Numbered from the stretch's first letter, positions 15,747-23,219 are shown. The stretch is 32,471 nt of DNA from Streptomyces sp. CBMA123 (GCF_014596465.1 NZ_MECK01000631.1:1-32471), one strand, 5' to 3'. A program made the numbers and translations. The notes: a model not told the origin generated them from the letters alone.

Positions 15747-17033
15747 TTACGGAATACCCAACTCGAACAGCGCATAGCCCGCGTACCAGCCCGCCGCGAT
15801 CACCGGCATCGCGAGCAGCCCGACCAGCGAGGAGGTCCGCAGCCGGCGCAGCGCCACCGCCAGACCGATGAACAGCGGGAAGGCCGGCAGCAGGTAGCGC
15901 GAGATGTTGCCGAAGATCTGGTTGCTGCTCAGCGCGGTGAAGACGGTCAGCGCGGTGTAGACCCACAGCACCAGCGGCGGACGGGCCTGCCGGAGCAGTA
16001 CCAGCAGCCCCGGCAGGGCGATCAGCAGGGCGATCGCGATCAGGTCCGGGACGGGATTGGACTGCCAGAAGTCCCAGTGGCCGGTGATCACGTCCATCAC
16101 CGTGCGCGCGGTGGAGGCGCCGAAGTCGAAGTAGCGGTTCCAGGCGCCGCGCTGGAGCTTGAAGTAGCCGCCCCAGTCGCCCATCCGCCAGCCCACCCAG
16201 GCGACGTAGCCGAACAGGCCCCACGGGGTGATCAGCATCGCCGTCAGCGGGCGGGCCACCCCGTCGGTGCGGCGGACCAGCGCGACCAGCGCCGCTATCG
16301 AGACCGCCGCGATCAGCGCGGCGGCGGTCGGCCGGTTGAGACCGGCGACCAGCGCGATCAGGCCGGCCGCCACCCAGCGGCGGGTCATCACGCAGTAGCA
16401 GGCCCAGGCGGACAGCGCGACGAACAGCGAGTCCGAGTAGACCGCCCACTCCACACCCGACCCCGGGAACAGGCCCCAGATCACCGCGGCGATCACACCC
16501 GCCCGGAAGCCGGCGAGCCGCTCCGCGATCGCGAAGATCCCGGCCGCCGCGACCAGCGAGGCCAGCACCGAGACCACGATCCCGGAGCCGTACGGGCCGA
16601 GCCCGGTGACCGCGCCGACCAGCCGCATCAGCCAGGGGTACAGCGGGAAGAAGGCGGAGGAGTTCTCGTAGTAGGTGGCCAGCGGGAAGCCGTGCAGCGG
16701 AATCAGCTGCGGGTCGTAGCCGTTCTCGGCGATCCGCTGGTACCAGACGCCGTCCCAGGTGCCCAGCACGTCCCAGGAGTGGGCGCCGCCGCCCCGGCCG
16801 ACCTGCTTCTTCAGGTAGTCGCCGGTGTGCTCCAGCAGCAGCAGGAAGACCGTCAGGCCGATCGCCTTGACCACCGCGTACGCGCCGACCGCGGGTGCGA
16901 AGCGGTCCACCAGCGCCATGAAGCGACCGGGCGCACGGCCCGCCCGCTCCTCGGCCCGCTCCTCCGCGACGGCCACCGGCTCGGCGCTGGACGGCTCGGT
17001 ACTGGACGAATCGGTGCTCGATGCCGTGCTCAT
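15747..17033 (-). CDS. PIG-V-like mannosyltransferase family membrane protein
   Basis: A 428-residue polytopic GT-C-fold glycosyltransferase. After a Ser/Glu-rich cytoplasmic N-terminus comes a membrane helix (VVKAIGLTVFLLLLEH). The acidic motif of the first luminal loop follows, GTWDGVWYQRIAENGYD, with the conserved W-D and the IAENGY pattern. SSAFFPLYPWLMRL comes next and is typical of PIG-V/GT76 relatives. About ten further helices follow. Bacterial members use polyprenyl-phosphate mannose to glycosylate an extracytoplasmic acceptor that is not known. ATG 17033 is preferred; the frame upstream is Arg-rich and unlike the family. It is divergent from the DUF4291 gene. Confidence 0.8.
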   Translation of the reverse strand: MSTASSTDSSSTEPSSAEPVAVAEERAEERAGRAPGRFMALVDRFAPAVGAYAVVKAIGLTVFLLLLEHTGDYLKKQVGRGGGAHSWDVLGTWDGVWYQRIAENGYDPQLIPLHGFPLATYYENSSAFFPLYPWLMRLVGAVTGLGPYGSGIVVSVLASLVAAAGIFAIAERLAGFRAGVIAAVIWGLFPGSGVEWAVYSDSLFVALSAWACYCVMTRRWVAAGLIALVAGLNRPTAAALIAAVSIAALVALVRRTDGVARPLTAMLITPWGLFGYVAWVGWRMGDWGGYFKLQRGAWNRYFDFGASTARTVMDVITGHWDFWQSNPVPDLIAIALLIALPGLLVLLRQARPPLVLWVYTALTVFTALSSNQIFGNISRYLLPAFPLFIGLAVALRRLRTSSLVGLLAMPVIAAGWYAGYALFELGIP

Positions 17034-17188
17034 CTGCTCTGGGTACTCCCCGCCCCACTCATGGTGCGCGCGGCTCCGGCGCAACGACGTTCCCGAGAGC
17101 CTACGGCACACCCCCGGCCCCCCGACCGTCCCCGCCCACCCCGAAAACCCGTGGCGCCCGGTGGGCGTCGGCCACGACGATGCGGCCC

Positions 17189-17776
17189 ATGTCCACCCAG
17201 CCGCCGAAGCAGCAGATCCGGGCCCGCCACACCGCCGACACCATCACCGTCTACCAGGCCTTCCCGCCCCTGATCGCCGAACCGGCGGCGGCCGAGGGGC
17301 GGTTCCCGGAGGCGTTCTCGCGGGACCGGATGACCTGGATCAAGCCCTCGTTCCTCTGGATGATGCACCGCAGCGACTGGGGGCGGAGCCCGGGCCAGGA
17401 GCGGGTGCTCGCGCTGGAGATCAGCCGGGAGGGCTTCGACTGGGCGCTGGAGCGGGCCGTGCTGAGCGGCTACACCGGGCGGGTGCACGTGTCGCGGGCG
17501 GCCTGGAAGCGGGAGCTGCGGCAGAGCCCGGTGCGGGTGCAGTGGGATCCGGAGCGCGGGCCTGACCTCGGGGCGCTGGAGTGGCGCACCATCCAGGTCG
17601 GGCTGTCCGGCGAGGCGGTGCGGCGGTACGCGGACGAGTGGATCCGGCGGATCACGGACGTCACCGCGCTGGCCGACCGGGTGCGGCGGGAGCGGGACCG
17701 GGCACTGCTGCCGGTCGAGACGCCGTACCCGGTGGGTGGGGCCGTCGCCGTCCGGGTGGGGGCAGCGACGGCCTGA
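17189..17776 (+). CDS. DUF4291 domain-containing protein
   Basis: A 195-residue protein that fits the DUF4291 family over its whole length. Conserved blocks are ITVYQAFPPLIAEPA, FSRDRMTWIKPSFLWMMHRS, GQERVLALEISREGFDWAL and SPVRVQWDPERGPDL, then QVGLSGEAVRRYADEWI. The family has no established biochemical function. The pattern of conserved Arg, Trp and Asp residues suggests an enzyme. There is no signal peptide. ATG 17189 is used; ATG 17180 is possible, and neither has a good ribosome binding site. Convergent with the lipase gene, with 8 bp between the stops. Confidence 0.85.
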   Translation: MSTQPPKQQIRARHTADTITVYQAFPPLIAEPAAAEGRFPEAFSRDRMTWIKPSFLWMMHRSDWGRSPGQERVLALEISREGFDWALERAVLSGYTGRVHVSRAAWKRELRQSPVRVQWDPERGPDLGALEWRTIQVGLSGEAVRRYADEWIRRITDVTALADRVRRERDRALLPVETPYPVGGAVAVRVGAATA

Positions 17777-17784
17777 CGGGGTGG

Positions 17785-19461
17785 TCAGCTGTGGAGGTAG
17801 ACGATGCCGAGCTTGGTGAGCTGCCAGAGCTGGGCGGGGGCGCCGGTGTCGGTGGCGAGTTCGACGTAGGGGTTGCCCTTGGCGTCGAGGGTGGTGCCGG
17901 CGGCGAGGACCTTGGTGGGGTCGGCGGAGTCGGCGATCTTGTAGTTGCCGTTGCCGGCCGGCGTGAAGACCCAGTGCTGGTTGGCGCCGCCGTTGCAGCC
18001 CCACTGCTGGATCCGGGTGCCGGGGGCGGTGGCGGCCGCGCTGGCGTCCAGGCACATGTCGCGGTTGCCGCTGAAGTCCAGCTCGTAGCTGCCGCCGGCC
18101 TTGGCCTCCAGGACGAAGGACTGGTTCAGCCCGCCGGTCGCCGGGTAGCTGATGGCGGCCCGGCCGTTGGTGGAGTCGCCGTAGCTGCCGCCGCCGGTGA
18201 GGTCGAGGGCGTTGCCGGTGGCCGCGTTGGTGAGCTGGTACCAGGAGCCGTCCTCGGGGGTGTCGCCGAAGGGCTTCCCGGGGGTGAGCGGCTGGATCGA
18301 GGTGGTGTTCTGCTGGTTGAGCGTGCAGTACGCCTCCGCCTGGTCGGGCTTGGCGAAGAACTGGCCGAGGCAGACGCCCTCACCGCGGTAGCCGGCCACC
18401 CGCAGGTGGTACGACTGGCGGACCATGTTCATGCACAGCCCGGGGATGCCGATCTGCGAGTCGCAGCCGTTGCGGGCCCACTCGGAGAGGTTGATGACGT
18501 CGCCGTTGCTGTACTCGTACGGCGAGGTCGTCCACTCCGCGCACACCTCGTGACCGAAGGCGACCCTGCGCTGGTCCAAGTACCGTACGCCGGGCACCTG
18601 TTCAGCCGCGCCGCGGAGTGCGTCGCTGAACGTGGGCACCACCCAGTCGTGGCCCCAGGCGAGGTCCTCGGGGAAGGCCGGGCAGCCGTCGGTGATCTTG
18701 CCGAGGTAGTCGTTGCGCCGGATGTCCGGGGTGATCGGGTTGAAGTACGACTGGTAGACCAGCTGGTACGAGGTGTCCGCGTAACCGGCCTTGCGCATGG
18801 TCTGCCGGATGTTCTGCAGCGCGGCGACGACCTTCGGCTGGACGGCCTGGGCCCGCCGGCGGATCTCGTCGCTGCCGATGGTGTCCCGGCAGCCCTGGTC
18901 CTTGGGGATCGGGAAGTACTGGGCGAGGCAGTGCATCATGATGCCGCTGAAGTCGAAGTCGTCGTTGGCGCCGATCGTGACGACGACCATCTTGACGTCG
19001 TACTTGCTTGCCGTGTCGGCGAGTTTGACGTCCTGCTTGGGCTCGCCGAAGTCGCCGCTGCCGCCGCCGGTGATCTTGGCCAGCGCGGGGTCGCTGACCA
19101 GGTCGCCGGTCTGGGCGCCGGAGCAGGCGAGGTCGATCGGGGTGACGCCGGGGATGTCGGTGGTGAAGATCTCCGACTTGGGGTGGCGGTGGCAGTAGTT
19201 GGTCGGGGTGTCGGTCTCCGGGAAGTAGCCGTCGTTGGTGTCGGTGCCGGCGCCCTCCCCGGAGATGGCGCTGTCGCCGAGGGCGACGATCGCGGCGGGG
19301 CGGGTGGCGGCCGGATCCGGCGCCGGGGCGTTGTCGGCGAGGGCGGCCGGGGCGCCGGCCAGGCCGAGGGTGGCGATGAGGACGCCGGTGGCGAGCAGGG
19401 CGGCGGACCGGGACGAGCCCGTTCGCGCCCGCCGCGCCGCGGACGTGCGGAACCTGATCAC
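17785..19461 (-). CDS. Secreted SGNH/GDSL hydrolase with C-terminal ricin-type lectin domain
   Basis: A 558-residue secreted esterase or lipase. The signal peptide has an Arg-rich start (RFRTSAARRARTGSS), a hydrophobic core and cleavage after ALA near residue 43. The SGNH hydrolase domain shows the block I Ser in VALGDSAISGEGAG (Ser 64), a Gly in LACSGAQTGD and the Asn in TIGANDDFDF. It carries many Cys residues, probably disulfides. The C-terminal 150 or so residues form a ricin B/CBM13 lectin domain (ATGNALDLTGG, MCLDAS, then IQQWGCNGGANQHW with the Q-x-W motif), which should bind polysaccharide. GTG 19461 has AAGGAG 7 bp upstream. The substrate is unknown; acyl groups on cell-wall or plant polysaccharides are possible. 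It sits next to the surface-protein island. Confidence 0.9.
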   Translation of the reverse strand: MIRFRTSAARRARTGSSRSAALLATGVLIATLGLAGAPAALADNAPAPDPAATRPAAIVALGDSAISGEGAGTDTNDGYFPETDTPTNYCHRHPKSEIFTTDIPGVTPIDLACSGAQTGDLVSDPALAKITGGGSGDFGEPKQDVKLADTASKYDVKMVVVTIGANDDFDFSGIMMHCLAQYFPIPKDQGCRDTIGSDEIRRRAQAVQPKVVAALQNIRQTMRKAGYADTSYQLVYQSYFNPITPDIRRNDYLGKITDGCPAFPEDLAWGHDWVVPTFSDALRGAAEQVPGVRYLDQRRVAFGHEVCAEWTTSPYEYSNGDVINLSEWARNGCDSQIGIPGLCMNMVRQSYHLRVAGYRGEGVCLGQFFAKPDQAEAYCTLNQQNTTSIQPLTPGKPFGDTPEDGSWYQLTNAATGNALDLTGGGSYGDSTNGRAAISYPATGGLNQSFVLEAKAGGSYELDFSGNRDMCLDASAAATAPGTRIQQWGCNGGANQHWVFTPAGNGNYKIADSADPTKVLAAGTTLDAKGNPYVELATDTGAPAQLWQLTKLGIVYLHS

Positions 19462-19632
19462 ACGCGACTCCTTGCGGGGGTGGGGGAACCGTCCGGCCGG
19501 GGGTGCCGAGCGGTGCGGAGCAGGAGAAGTGCCGAAAAGGTGAGCAGGTCTCACATTCTAGGTACTGACAAGTAGTACAACAAGGCTCGTGACAGCACCG
19601 GGAACTGACCCCGGGACAGTCCGGCGGCAGCG

Positions 19633-19680
19633 AAAAAGCCGCCGCTCCGCGCCCCAGGAGGGAAGCGCGGAACGGCGGCT
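19633..19680 (-). terminator. Intrinsic terminator of the first chaplin gene
   Basis: Stem AGCCGCCG-TCCGCGC / GCGCGGA-CGGCGGCT with a single mismatch pair and a 12-nt loop. On the minus strand it is followed by five T residues (19633-19637). Confidence 0.88.
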
Positions 19681-19705
19681 CTCACCGGCCGAACCGGTCG
19701 TGGGT

Positions 19706-19945
19706 TCAGCCCAGGTTGGCGCAGTGGTTGCCGAACGCCGGGTTCAGCAGACCCACGATGTCGATGGTGTTGCCGCACAGGTTGACCGGCACGTGCACCG
19801 GAACCTGGATCTGGTTGCCCGAGATGACACCGGGGGAACCAGCGGCGACACCCTCGGCGCCGGAGCTGGCCATGGCGGTGCCGGCGCCGGCGGCCACGAT
19901 GCCCACCACGGCCGCGCCGACGGCGGCGGTCTTCTTGATGCTCAT
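19706..19945 (-). CDS. Short chaplin (first copy)
   Basis: A 79-residue secreted short chaplin. The signal peptide ends near AMA (residue 26), giving a mature protein of about 53 residues with one chaplin domain. The family marks are GVAAGSPGVISGNQ, then IQVPVHVPVNLCGN and LLNPAFGNHCANLG. The two cysteines (57 and 75) form the intramolecular disulfide known in chaplins. Chaplins assemble as amyloid-like fibres at the air-water interface and make aerial hyphae hydrophobic. Short chaplins such as ChpE/ChpH have no sortase signal, and none is present here. The ribosome binding site AGGAGG is ideal. It is transcribed away from the other two copies. Confidence 0.94.
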   Translation of the reverse strand: MSIKKTAAVGAAVVGIVAAGAGTAMASSGAEGVAAGSPGVISGNQIQVPVHVPVNLCGNTIDIVGLLNPAFGNHCANLG

Positions 19946-19993
19946 GCGAGCCTCCTGACTGATCAACAGAGATGCACGGGGAGTGCGACATCT

Positions 19994-20021
19994 AGAACGA
20001 GGCCCGTCCGGACCGGTTGCG
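19994..20021 (-). promoter_or_regulatory. Weak sigma-BldN-like promoter candidate for the first chaplin
   Basis: On the minus strand CGCAAC (20016-20021) and CGTTCT (19994-19999) are 16 bp apart. Against the sigma-BldN consensus as I recall it (CGTAAC, 16 bp, CGTTGA) this matches 9 of 12 bases. The position, about 50 bp before the start codon, is sensible, but the -10 match is poor. Confidence 0.3.
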
Positions 20022-20214
20022 ACGGCGCCCGCACTGTCACCCGTCTGGCCCAATGCGACCCTCGACCGGCATTCGGGTGATCACCGGACCGGACCGTTTC
20101 CCCTCGCGCACTGCCTCGTTCTCCCTGACGAAGACGGAACACCCGGCCCTGCTCAATGAATCGAGTACCGCCCATGCGCAGCTCGCCCACGGCCTCGACG
20201 GCACCGAGGCCACC

Positions 20215-20272
20215 GGCAAGTCGGTCGACGTGGCGGGCCCCCCAGAACCCGGCGTTCGGCGACATCGCCTGA
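20215..20272 (+). pseudogene. Decayed chaplin C-terminus (relic)
   Basis: This stretch aligns closely with the 3' end of the neighbouring chaplin genes. GGCAAG..GTCGACGTG corresponds to codons for G-N-S-I-D-V, and AACCCGGCGTTCGGC is identical to the N-P-A-F-G codons of the second chaplin. A TGA follows near the expected place. Between them the spacing is 13 instead of 12 nt, with a run of six C, so the frame is broken by one base. Corrected, it reads about GKSVDVAGPQNPAFGDIA. Both chaplin cysteines and the upstream half of the domain are missing. It lies in a 567-bp gap (19946-20512) that holds no intact gene. Confidence 0.6.
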
Positions 20273-20444
20273 ACGCCTGACCGGGAATTCCTGGTCGCGC
20301 CTCCGCCCGAACCGTTCCCGGCCGTGCGGGAAATGTTCGCGAGGCGCTGGAAGAACGCGGCGGCCGCGTCGACGCCCGAGCCATGGGCGGAACACGCCGG
20401 TGTGCGCCGCCGGAGTGACAATCACGGCAATCCATGAAGCCTTC

Positions 20445-20466
20445 GGGTGAGTATTCCTACTCGCCC
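20445..20466 (+). other. Stem-loop in the leader of the second chaplin gene
   Basis: 9-bp stem GGGTGAGTA / TACTCGCCC (one G-T pair) with loop TTCC, followed by GTTT. It lies 47 bp before the chaplin ATG. It could be a terminator for anything transcribed from the relic upstream, or an mRNA leader structure. Confidence 0.45.
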
Positions 20467-20512
20467 GTTTCCCGACATTCACCTTCCGTCGGGCAGAAAT
20501 CGGAGGAAAGAC

Positions 20513-20755
20513 ATGCGCAACCTCAAGAAGGCCGCTGCCCTCTCCCTGGCCACCACCGGCCTGGTGCTCGGTGCCGCCGGCGGCGCGTTCGCCAGCTCGG
20601 GCGCCCAGGGCGTGGCCGCCGGCTCCCCCGGCGTGCTCTCCGGCAACCAGATCCAGATCCCGGTGCACATTCCGGTCAACGTCTGCGGCAACAGCATCAA
20701 CGTCATCGGCCTGCTCAACCCGGCGTTCGGCAACAGCTGCCTCAACGCCGGCTGA
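20513..20755 (+). CDS. Short chaplin (second copy)
   Basis: An 80-residue secreted short chaplin. The signal peptide (MRNLKKAAALSLATTGLVLG) is cleaved near AFA (residue 27). The single chaplin domain has SSGAQGVAAGSPGVLSGNQ, IQIPVHIPVNVCGNSINVIG and LLNPAFGNSCLNAG. Cysteines 58 and 76 are the disulfide pair. It differs from the first copy mainly in the signal peptide and in a few hydrophobic swaps, so recent duplication within the island is likely. The ribosome binding site GGAGG lies 7 bp before ATG 20513. Hairpins flank it on both sides, and it may be a single-gene transcript. Confidence 0.95.
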   Translation: MRNLKKAAALSLATTGLVLGAAGGAFASSGAQGVAAGSPGVLSGNQIQIPVHIPVNVCGNSINVIGLLNPAFGNSCLNAG

Positions 20756-20797
20756 ACCCGCGGTCGCCGACCCGGCGACAGCTGATTCACCGAGCCC

Positions 20798-20829
20798 GTG
20801 CCGCGCCCCGCAGCGCCGGGGCGCGGCAC
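20798..20829 (+). terminator. Hairpin between the second and third chaplins
   Basis: 12-bp perfect stem GTGCCGCGCCCC / GGGGCGCGGCAC with an 8-nt loop, 43 bp after the second chaplin stop and 35 bp before the third chaplin ATG. No T tract. It is likely a terminator or attenuator separating the two. Confidence 0.7.
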
Positions 20830-20863
20830 GCTCCACCCGTGTGTGATCGAGGAGATCAACCCC

Positions 20864-21133
20864 ATGCAGAACGTGAAGAAGGCAGCCGTCCTCTCCGCCG
20901 CCGCCGCCGGCCTGATCCTGGGCGCGGCCGGCTCCGCCGCCGCCAGCTCGGGCGCCGAGGGCGTCGCCGCCGGCTCCCCCGGTGTCGCCTCCGGGAACCA
21001 GATCCAGATCCCGGTGCACATCCCGCTCAACCTGTGCGGCAACTCCATCGACGTGATCGGTGCGCTGAACCCGGCCTTCGGCAACAGCTGCGCCAACGTG
21101 GAGATGCACCCGCAGCCCGCGGACGACTGCTGA
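20864..21133 (+). CDS. Short chaplin (third copy) with a C-terminal Cys-ending extension
   Basis: An 89-residue secreted chaplin. The domain SSGAEGVAAGSPGVASGNQ, IQIPVHIPLNLCGNSIDVIG, ALNPAFGNSCANV carries the usual Cys 58 and Cys 76. It then continues with EMHPQPADDC, so the last residue is a third cysteine (89). The other copies end right after the domain. A terminal unpaired Cys could link chaplin molecules or anchor them to another protein; this is inference. The extension is encoded without frameshift and is followed by TGA. ATG 20864 has GAGGAG about 9 bp upstream. There is no LPXTG sorting signal. Confidence 0.93.
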   Translation: MQNVKKAAVLSAAAAGLILGAAGSAAASSGAEGVAAGSPGVASGNQIQIPVHIPLNLCGNSIDVIGALNPAFGNSCANVEMHPQPADDC

Positions 21134-21160
21134 TCCCCGATCGGCACGCGTTTCGGCCGT

Positions 21161-21192
21161 ACTGCCCCCCGACCAGCCGGCCGGGGGGCAGT
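21161..21192 (+). terminator. Hairpin after the third chaplin
   Basis: 10-bp stem ACTGCCCCCC / GGGGGGCAGT with a 12-nt loop, 28 bp after the stop codon. Likely terminator without T tract. Confidence 0.7.
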
Positions 21193-21282
21193 TCGGCATC
21201 CCCGGACGGGACGTCCGGAACCCCAGGGCCGGTCTCCCGGGTTTCGTCGGGCCGCGCCCCACTCCACCGAAGGGTGATCCGC

Positions 21283-21669
21283 ATGGTTTCGAAGAAGGGC
21301 GGGGCCGGGCTGGCCGCCGCCGTGGGCGCCGTGGTGCTGCTCGGCGCCGGTTCGGCGCAGGCCGCCACCACCACCGGCTCGGGCCCGCAGCCCGCGGCCG
21401 GCCCGGCCACCCTGGCCAAGACCGACGTCGGGCAGGCGCTGAACGGGACGACGTCCGGCCTCGGTTACGGCGTCGCGCCGATCAAGAGCCTGCGTCTGGA
21501 CCCGTGGGCCAACTCCTCGGCCGACGTGCTCAACAACGGTGCGACCGTCCAGCCGGACCAGGGCCTGGCCCCGGTGGGCACCGGGACGCTGACCGGACCG
21601 CTGAGCGCGGGCGGCGGCGTCAAGGACCTCCCGCTGGTCGGCGGGCTGTCCGGCGTCCTGCCCGGCTGA
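21283..21669 (+). CDS. Small secreted protein of unknown family
   Basis: A 128-residue protein with a signal peptide (Lys-Lys start, hydrophobic core, cleavage near AQA at residue 27). The mature part is Gly/Leu/Pro-rich, has no cysteine and no membrane anchor, and includes LRLDPWANSSADVLNNG and a repetitive tail GTGTLTGPLSAGG..LPLVGGLSGVLPG. I cannot assign a family. It lies directly after the chaplins on the same strand and faces another secreted protein across a shared hairpin, so a role in the spore or aerial-hypha surface is plausible by context only. ATG 21283 lies 5 bp after GGGTGA, a fair ribosome binding site. Confidence 0.75.
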   Translation: MVSKKGGAGLAAAVGAVVLLGAGSAQAATTTGSGPQPAAGPATLAKTDVGQALNGTTSGLGYGVAPIKSLRLDPWANSSADVLNNGATVQPDQGLAPVGTGTLTGPLSAGGGVKDLPLVGGLSGVLPG

Positions 21670-21679
21670 GGACGCGGAC

Positions 21680-21731
21680 GCGCCGGAGCCCGGCACCCCG
21701 CCTGGTGACCAGGGGTGCCGGGCTCCGGCGC
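21680..21731. terminator. Bidirectional terminator between two secreted-protein genes
   Basis: 20-bp perfect stem (21680-21699 with 21712-21731) enclosing a 12-nt loop. The loop itself contains CCTGGT-G-ACCAGG, an alternative inner palindrome. It serves both convergent genes. Confidence 0.88.
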
Positions 21732-21757
21732 GGGCTCAGCGCCGGCTCCGATCGGGC

Positions 21758-22465
21758 TCAGAGCCGGGCCAGGTCGACCAGACCGCTCTGCTGGACGAGG
21801 CCGGTGGCGGTCGAGGTGGCCGTGCCGGTCGCGTCGGTCTGCCGCAGCACACCGGTGGCCGTCGCGGTGGTGGTGTCGGCCAGGTCGTTCACCTCGTCGG
21901 TGACGGAGAGCCGGCTCTCGTCGCCGCCGAGGCTCGCGGTGGCCCCGGGGACGGTCTGCACGGCGCCGGGCACCAGGTGCGGGTCCACCTCGTCCACCCG
22001 GAGCCGGCCGTCGGCGAGCTGGCCGGTGCCGTCGTGCACCAGCGCCAGCGGCTTGCCCACGTCCAGGCCGGGGGTCTTGGCCTGCAGCGGCGCGGCCGGG
22101 GCCTCCAGCAGCACCTGACCGAGGTCGGCGCCCTGGTCGACCAGCGGCAGCGGCAGCTGGGCCTTGGCGCTCGGGCCGACCTTGCCGGTGGCCAGCTGGG
22201 GCACCAGGTGGTCCGGGAGCAGCCCGTTGTCGGTGGTGCGGCCGGACGCCGGCGGCATCACCAGCGAGGTCGGGATGCCGGCCGTGACGTGGCTGCCCAG
22301 CGGGGTGAGCGGCACGTCCGCCGGGACCTGCTGGGTGGACAGCTTGTCCTCCAGGGCCCCGACCTGGTCGGGGCTCACCGGGGCGGCGGTGGCCGCTCCC
22401 TGGGAGGCGAGCACGCCCGCACCGACCGCCAGCAGCATCGCGCCGGCCCGCTTGGAGAACTTCAT
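21758..22465 (-). CDS. Secreted protein of unknown family, 235 residues
   Basis: Signal peptide MKFSKRAGAMLLAVGAGVLA with cleavage after ATA near residue 27. The mature part has no cysteine, is rich in Leu, Pro, Val, Gln and Asp, and has a Thr-rich segment (LADTTTATATGVLRQ) before the C-terminus. There is no recognisable domain, membrane segment or sorting signal. ATG 22465 is preferred because GGTGA lies 5 bp upstream. A GTG at 22474 in the same frame is the alternative. It is flanked by chaplins and rodlins and is convergent with the smaller secreted protein. A structural or accessory surface role is a guess from context. Confidence 0.75.
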   Translation of the reverse strand: MKFSKRAGAMLLAVGAGVLASQGAATAAPVSPDQVGALEDKLSTQQVPADVPLTPLGSHVTAGIPTSLVMPPASGRTTDNGLLPDHLVPQLATGKVGPSAKAQLPLPLVDQGADLGQVLLEAPAAPLQAKTPGLDVGKPLALVHDGTGQLADGRLRVDEVDPHLVPGAVQTVPGATASLGGDESRLSVTDEVNDLADTTTATATGVLRQTDATGTATSTATGLVQQSGLVDLARL

Positions 22466-22675
22466 GCTTTTCACCGTTCTGCCTGTCCGTACTGGGGACG
22501 TCCTGGTGGTCCAGTAGCGGAGTTCTATCGGGGAGGACTGCGGTGCCCGCAGCCGGAAAGCAATCTGCGCAACGAGTGACCAGGAGTTCGGATTGCGGGC
22601 GTTAGCCGGTTCGGCCTAATAATCCGACCGGAAACCACTCCCGGACGCGCCTCCCGGACTCTTTTCAAAAATCCC

Positions 22676-22703
22676 CGTAACCTTCCGTGCCGTCATTCTT
22701 TGA
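22676..22703 (+). promoter_or_regulatory. Sigma-BldN-type promoter of the rodlin pair
   Basis: CGTAAC (22676-22681), exactly 16 bp, then CTTTGA (22698-22703). The sigma-BldN consensus, as I recall it from work on bldM, chaplins and rodlins, is CGTAAC-N16-CGTTGA, so 11 of 12 bases match. The start codon is 90 bp downstream. The rest of the 327-bp gap (22466-22792) shows no gene. Confidence 0.7.
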
Positions 22704-22792
22704 TCTGGACGTCAGTGACTGCAGACCGGGTCTGAGCGTTCGACGCGTTGCTACGCACGGAAACCGAAAGCATTTCAGAGAGGGATCTCCCC

Positions 22793-23137
22793 ATGATCCA
22801 GAAGTCCTTCGCCGCCGCCGGCCTGGCCGTCGCCGCGCTGGCCGCTGCCGCCGCACCCGCTTCCGCCATCGGTGACGCGGACGGCGCGGCCGCCTCCATC
22901 GAGGGCAACGGCGGCACCAACTTCACCGGGACGGTCGGGAACAACAGCCCGAACTTCCACTTCCTGGACAACGCGAACGTCTGCCTCCCCGAGATCCACA
23001 ACATCGCCGTCGGCGTTCTGGGTGTGGCCGTCCCGGTCGAGGTCCCGATCGCCAACAGCGGTGGCAAGCAGTACTGCACGCAGGGCCAGGGCACCCAGAG
23101 CCACGGCGACGCGGGCGTGTCCCACCTGGTCGGCTGA
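22793..23137 (+). CDS. Rodlin-like secreted protein (first copy)
   Basis: A 114-residue secreted protein of the rodlin type. The signal peptide is cleaved after ASA near residue 25. The mature part begins IGDADGAAASIEGNGG, then NNSPNFHFLDNANVCLPEIHN, a hydrophobic valine-rich stretch (VGVLGVAVPVEVPI), and ends C-T-Q...GDAGVSHLVG. The GNG, SP, two-Cys (64 and 95) and D-A-x-SHL pattern fits rodlins RdlA/RdlB. Those form the paired rodlet layer on aerial hyphae with chaplins but are longer (about 130 residues). ATG 22793 has GAGGGA about 8 bp upstream. A sigma-BldN-like promoter lies 90 bp before it. Confidence 0.82.
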   Translation: MIQKSFAAAGLAVAALAAAAAPASAIGDADGAAASIEGNGGTNFTGTVGNNSPNFHFLDNANVCLPEIHNIAVGVLGVAVPVEVPIANSGGKQYCTQGQGTQSHGDAGVSHLVG

Positions 23138-23219
23138 CGCTCCCACAGCCCTCCACCGCACCACCCCCTGAACCACCCCCGAATCGCTCCCCGATTCACC
23201 CTCGAGAGGAAAACCGGAA

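Noticed and set aside
16077..17273. Plus-strand open frame across the mannosyltransferase gene
   Set aside because: Antisense shadow with Arg/His/Gly-rich low-complexity translation; the minus-strand protein has clear helices and motifs.
20017..20280. Plus-strand 87-codon open frame in the chaplin gap
   Set aside because: No ribosome binding site and no chaplin-like N-terminus; only its end overlaps the chaplin relic, in the wrong frame.
20153..21262. Minus-strand open frame of 369 codons across two chaplin genes
   Set aside because: Repeated pieces in its translation are antisense images of the chaplin repeats; there is no start signal or domain.
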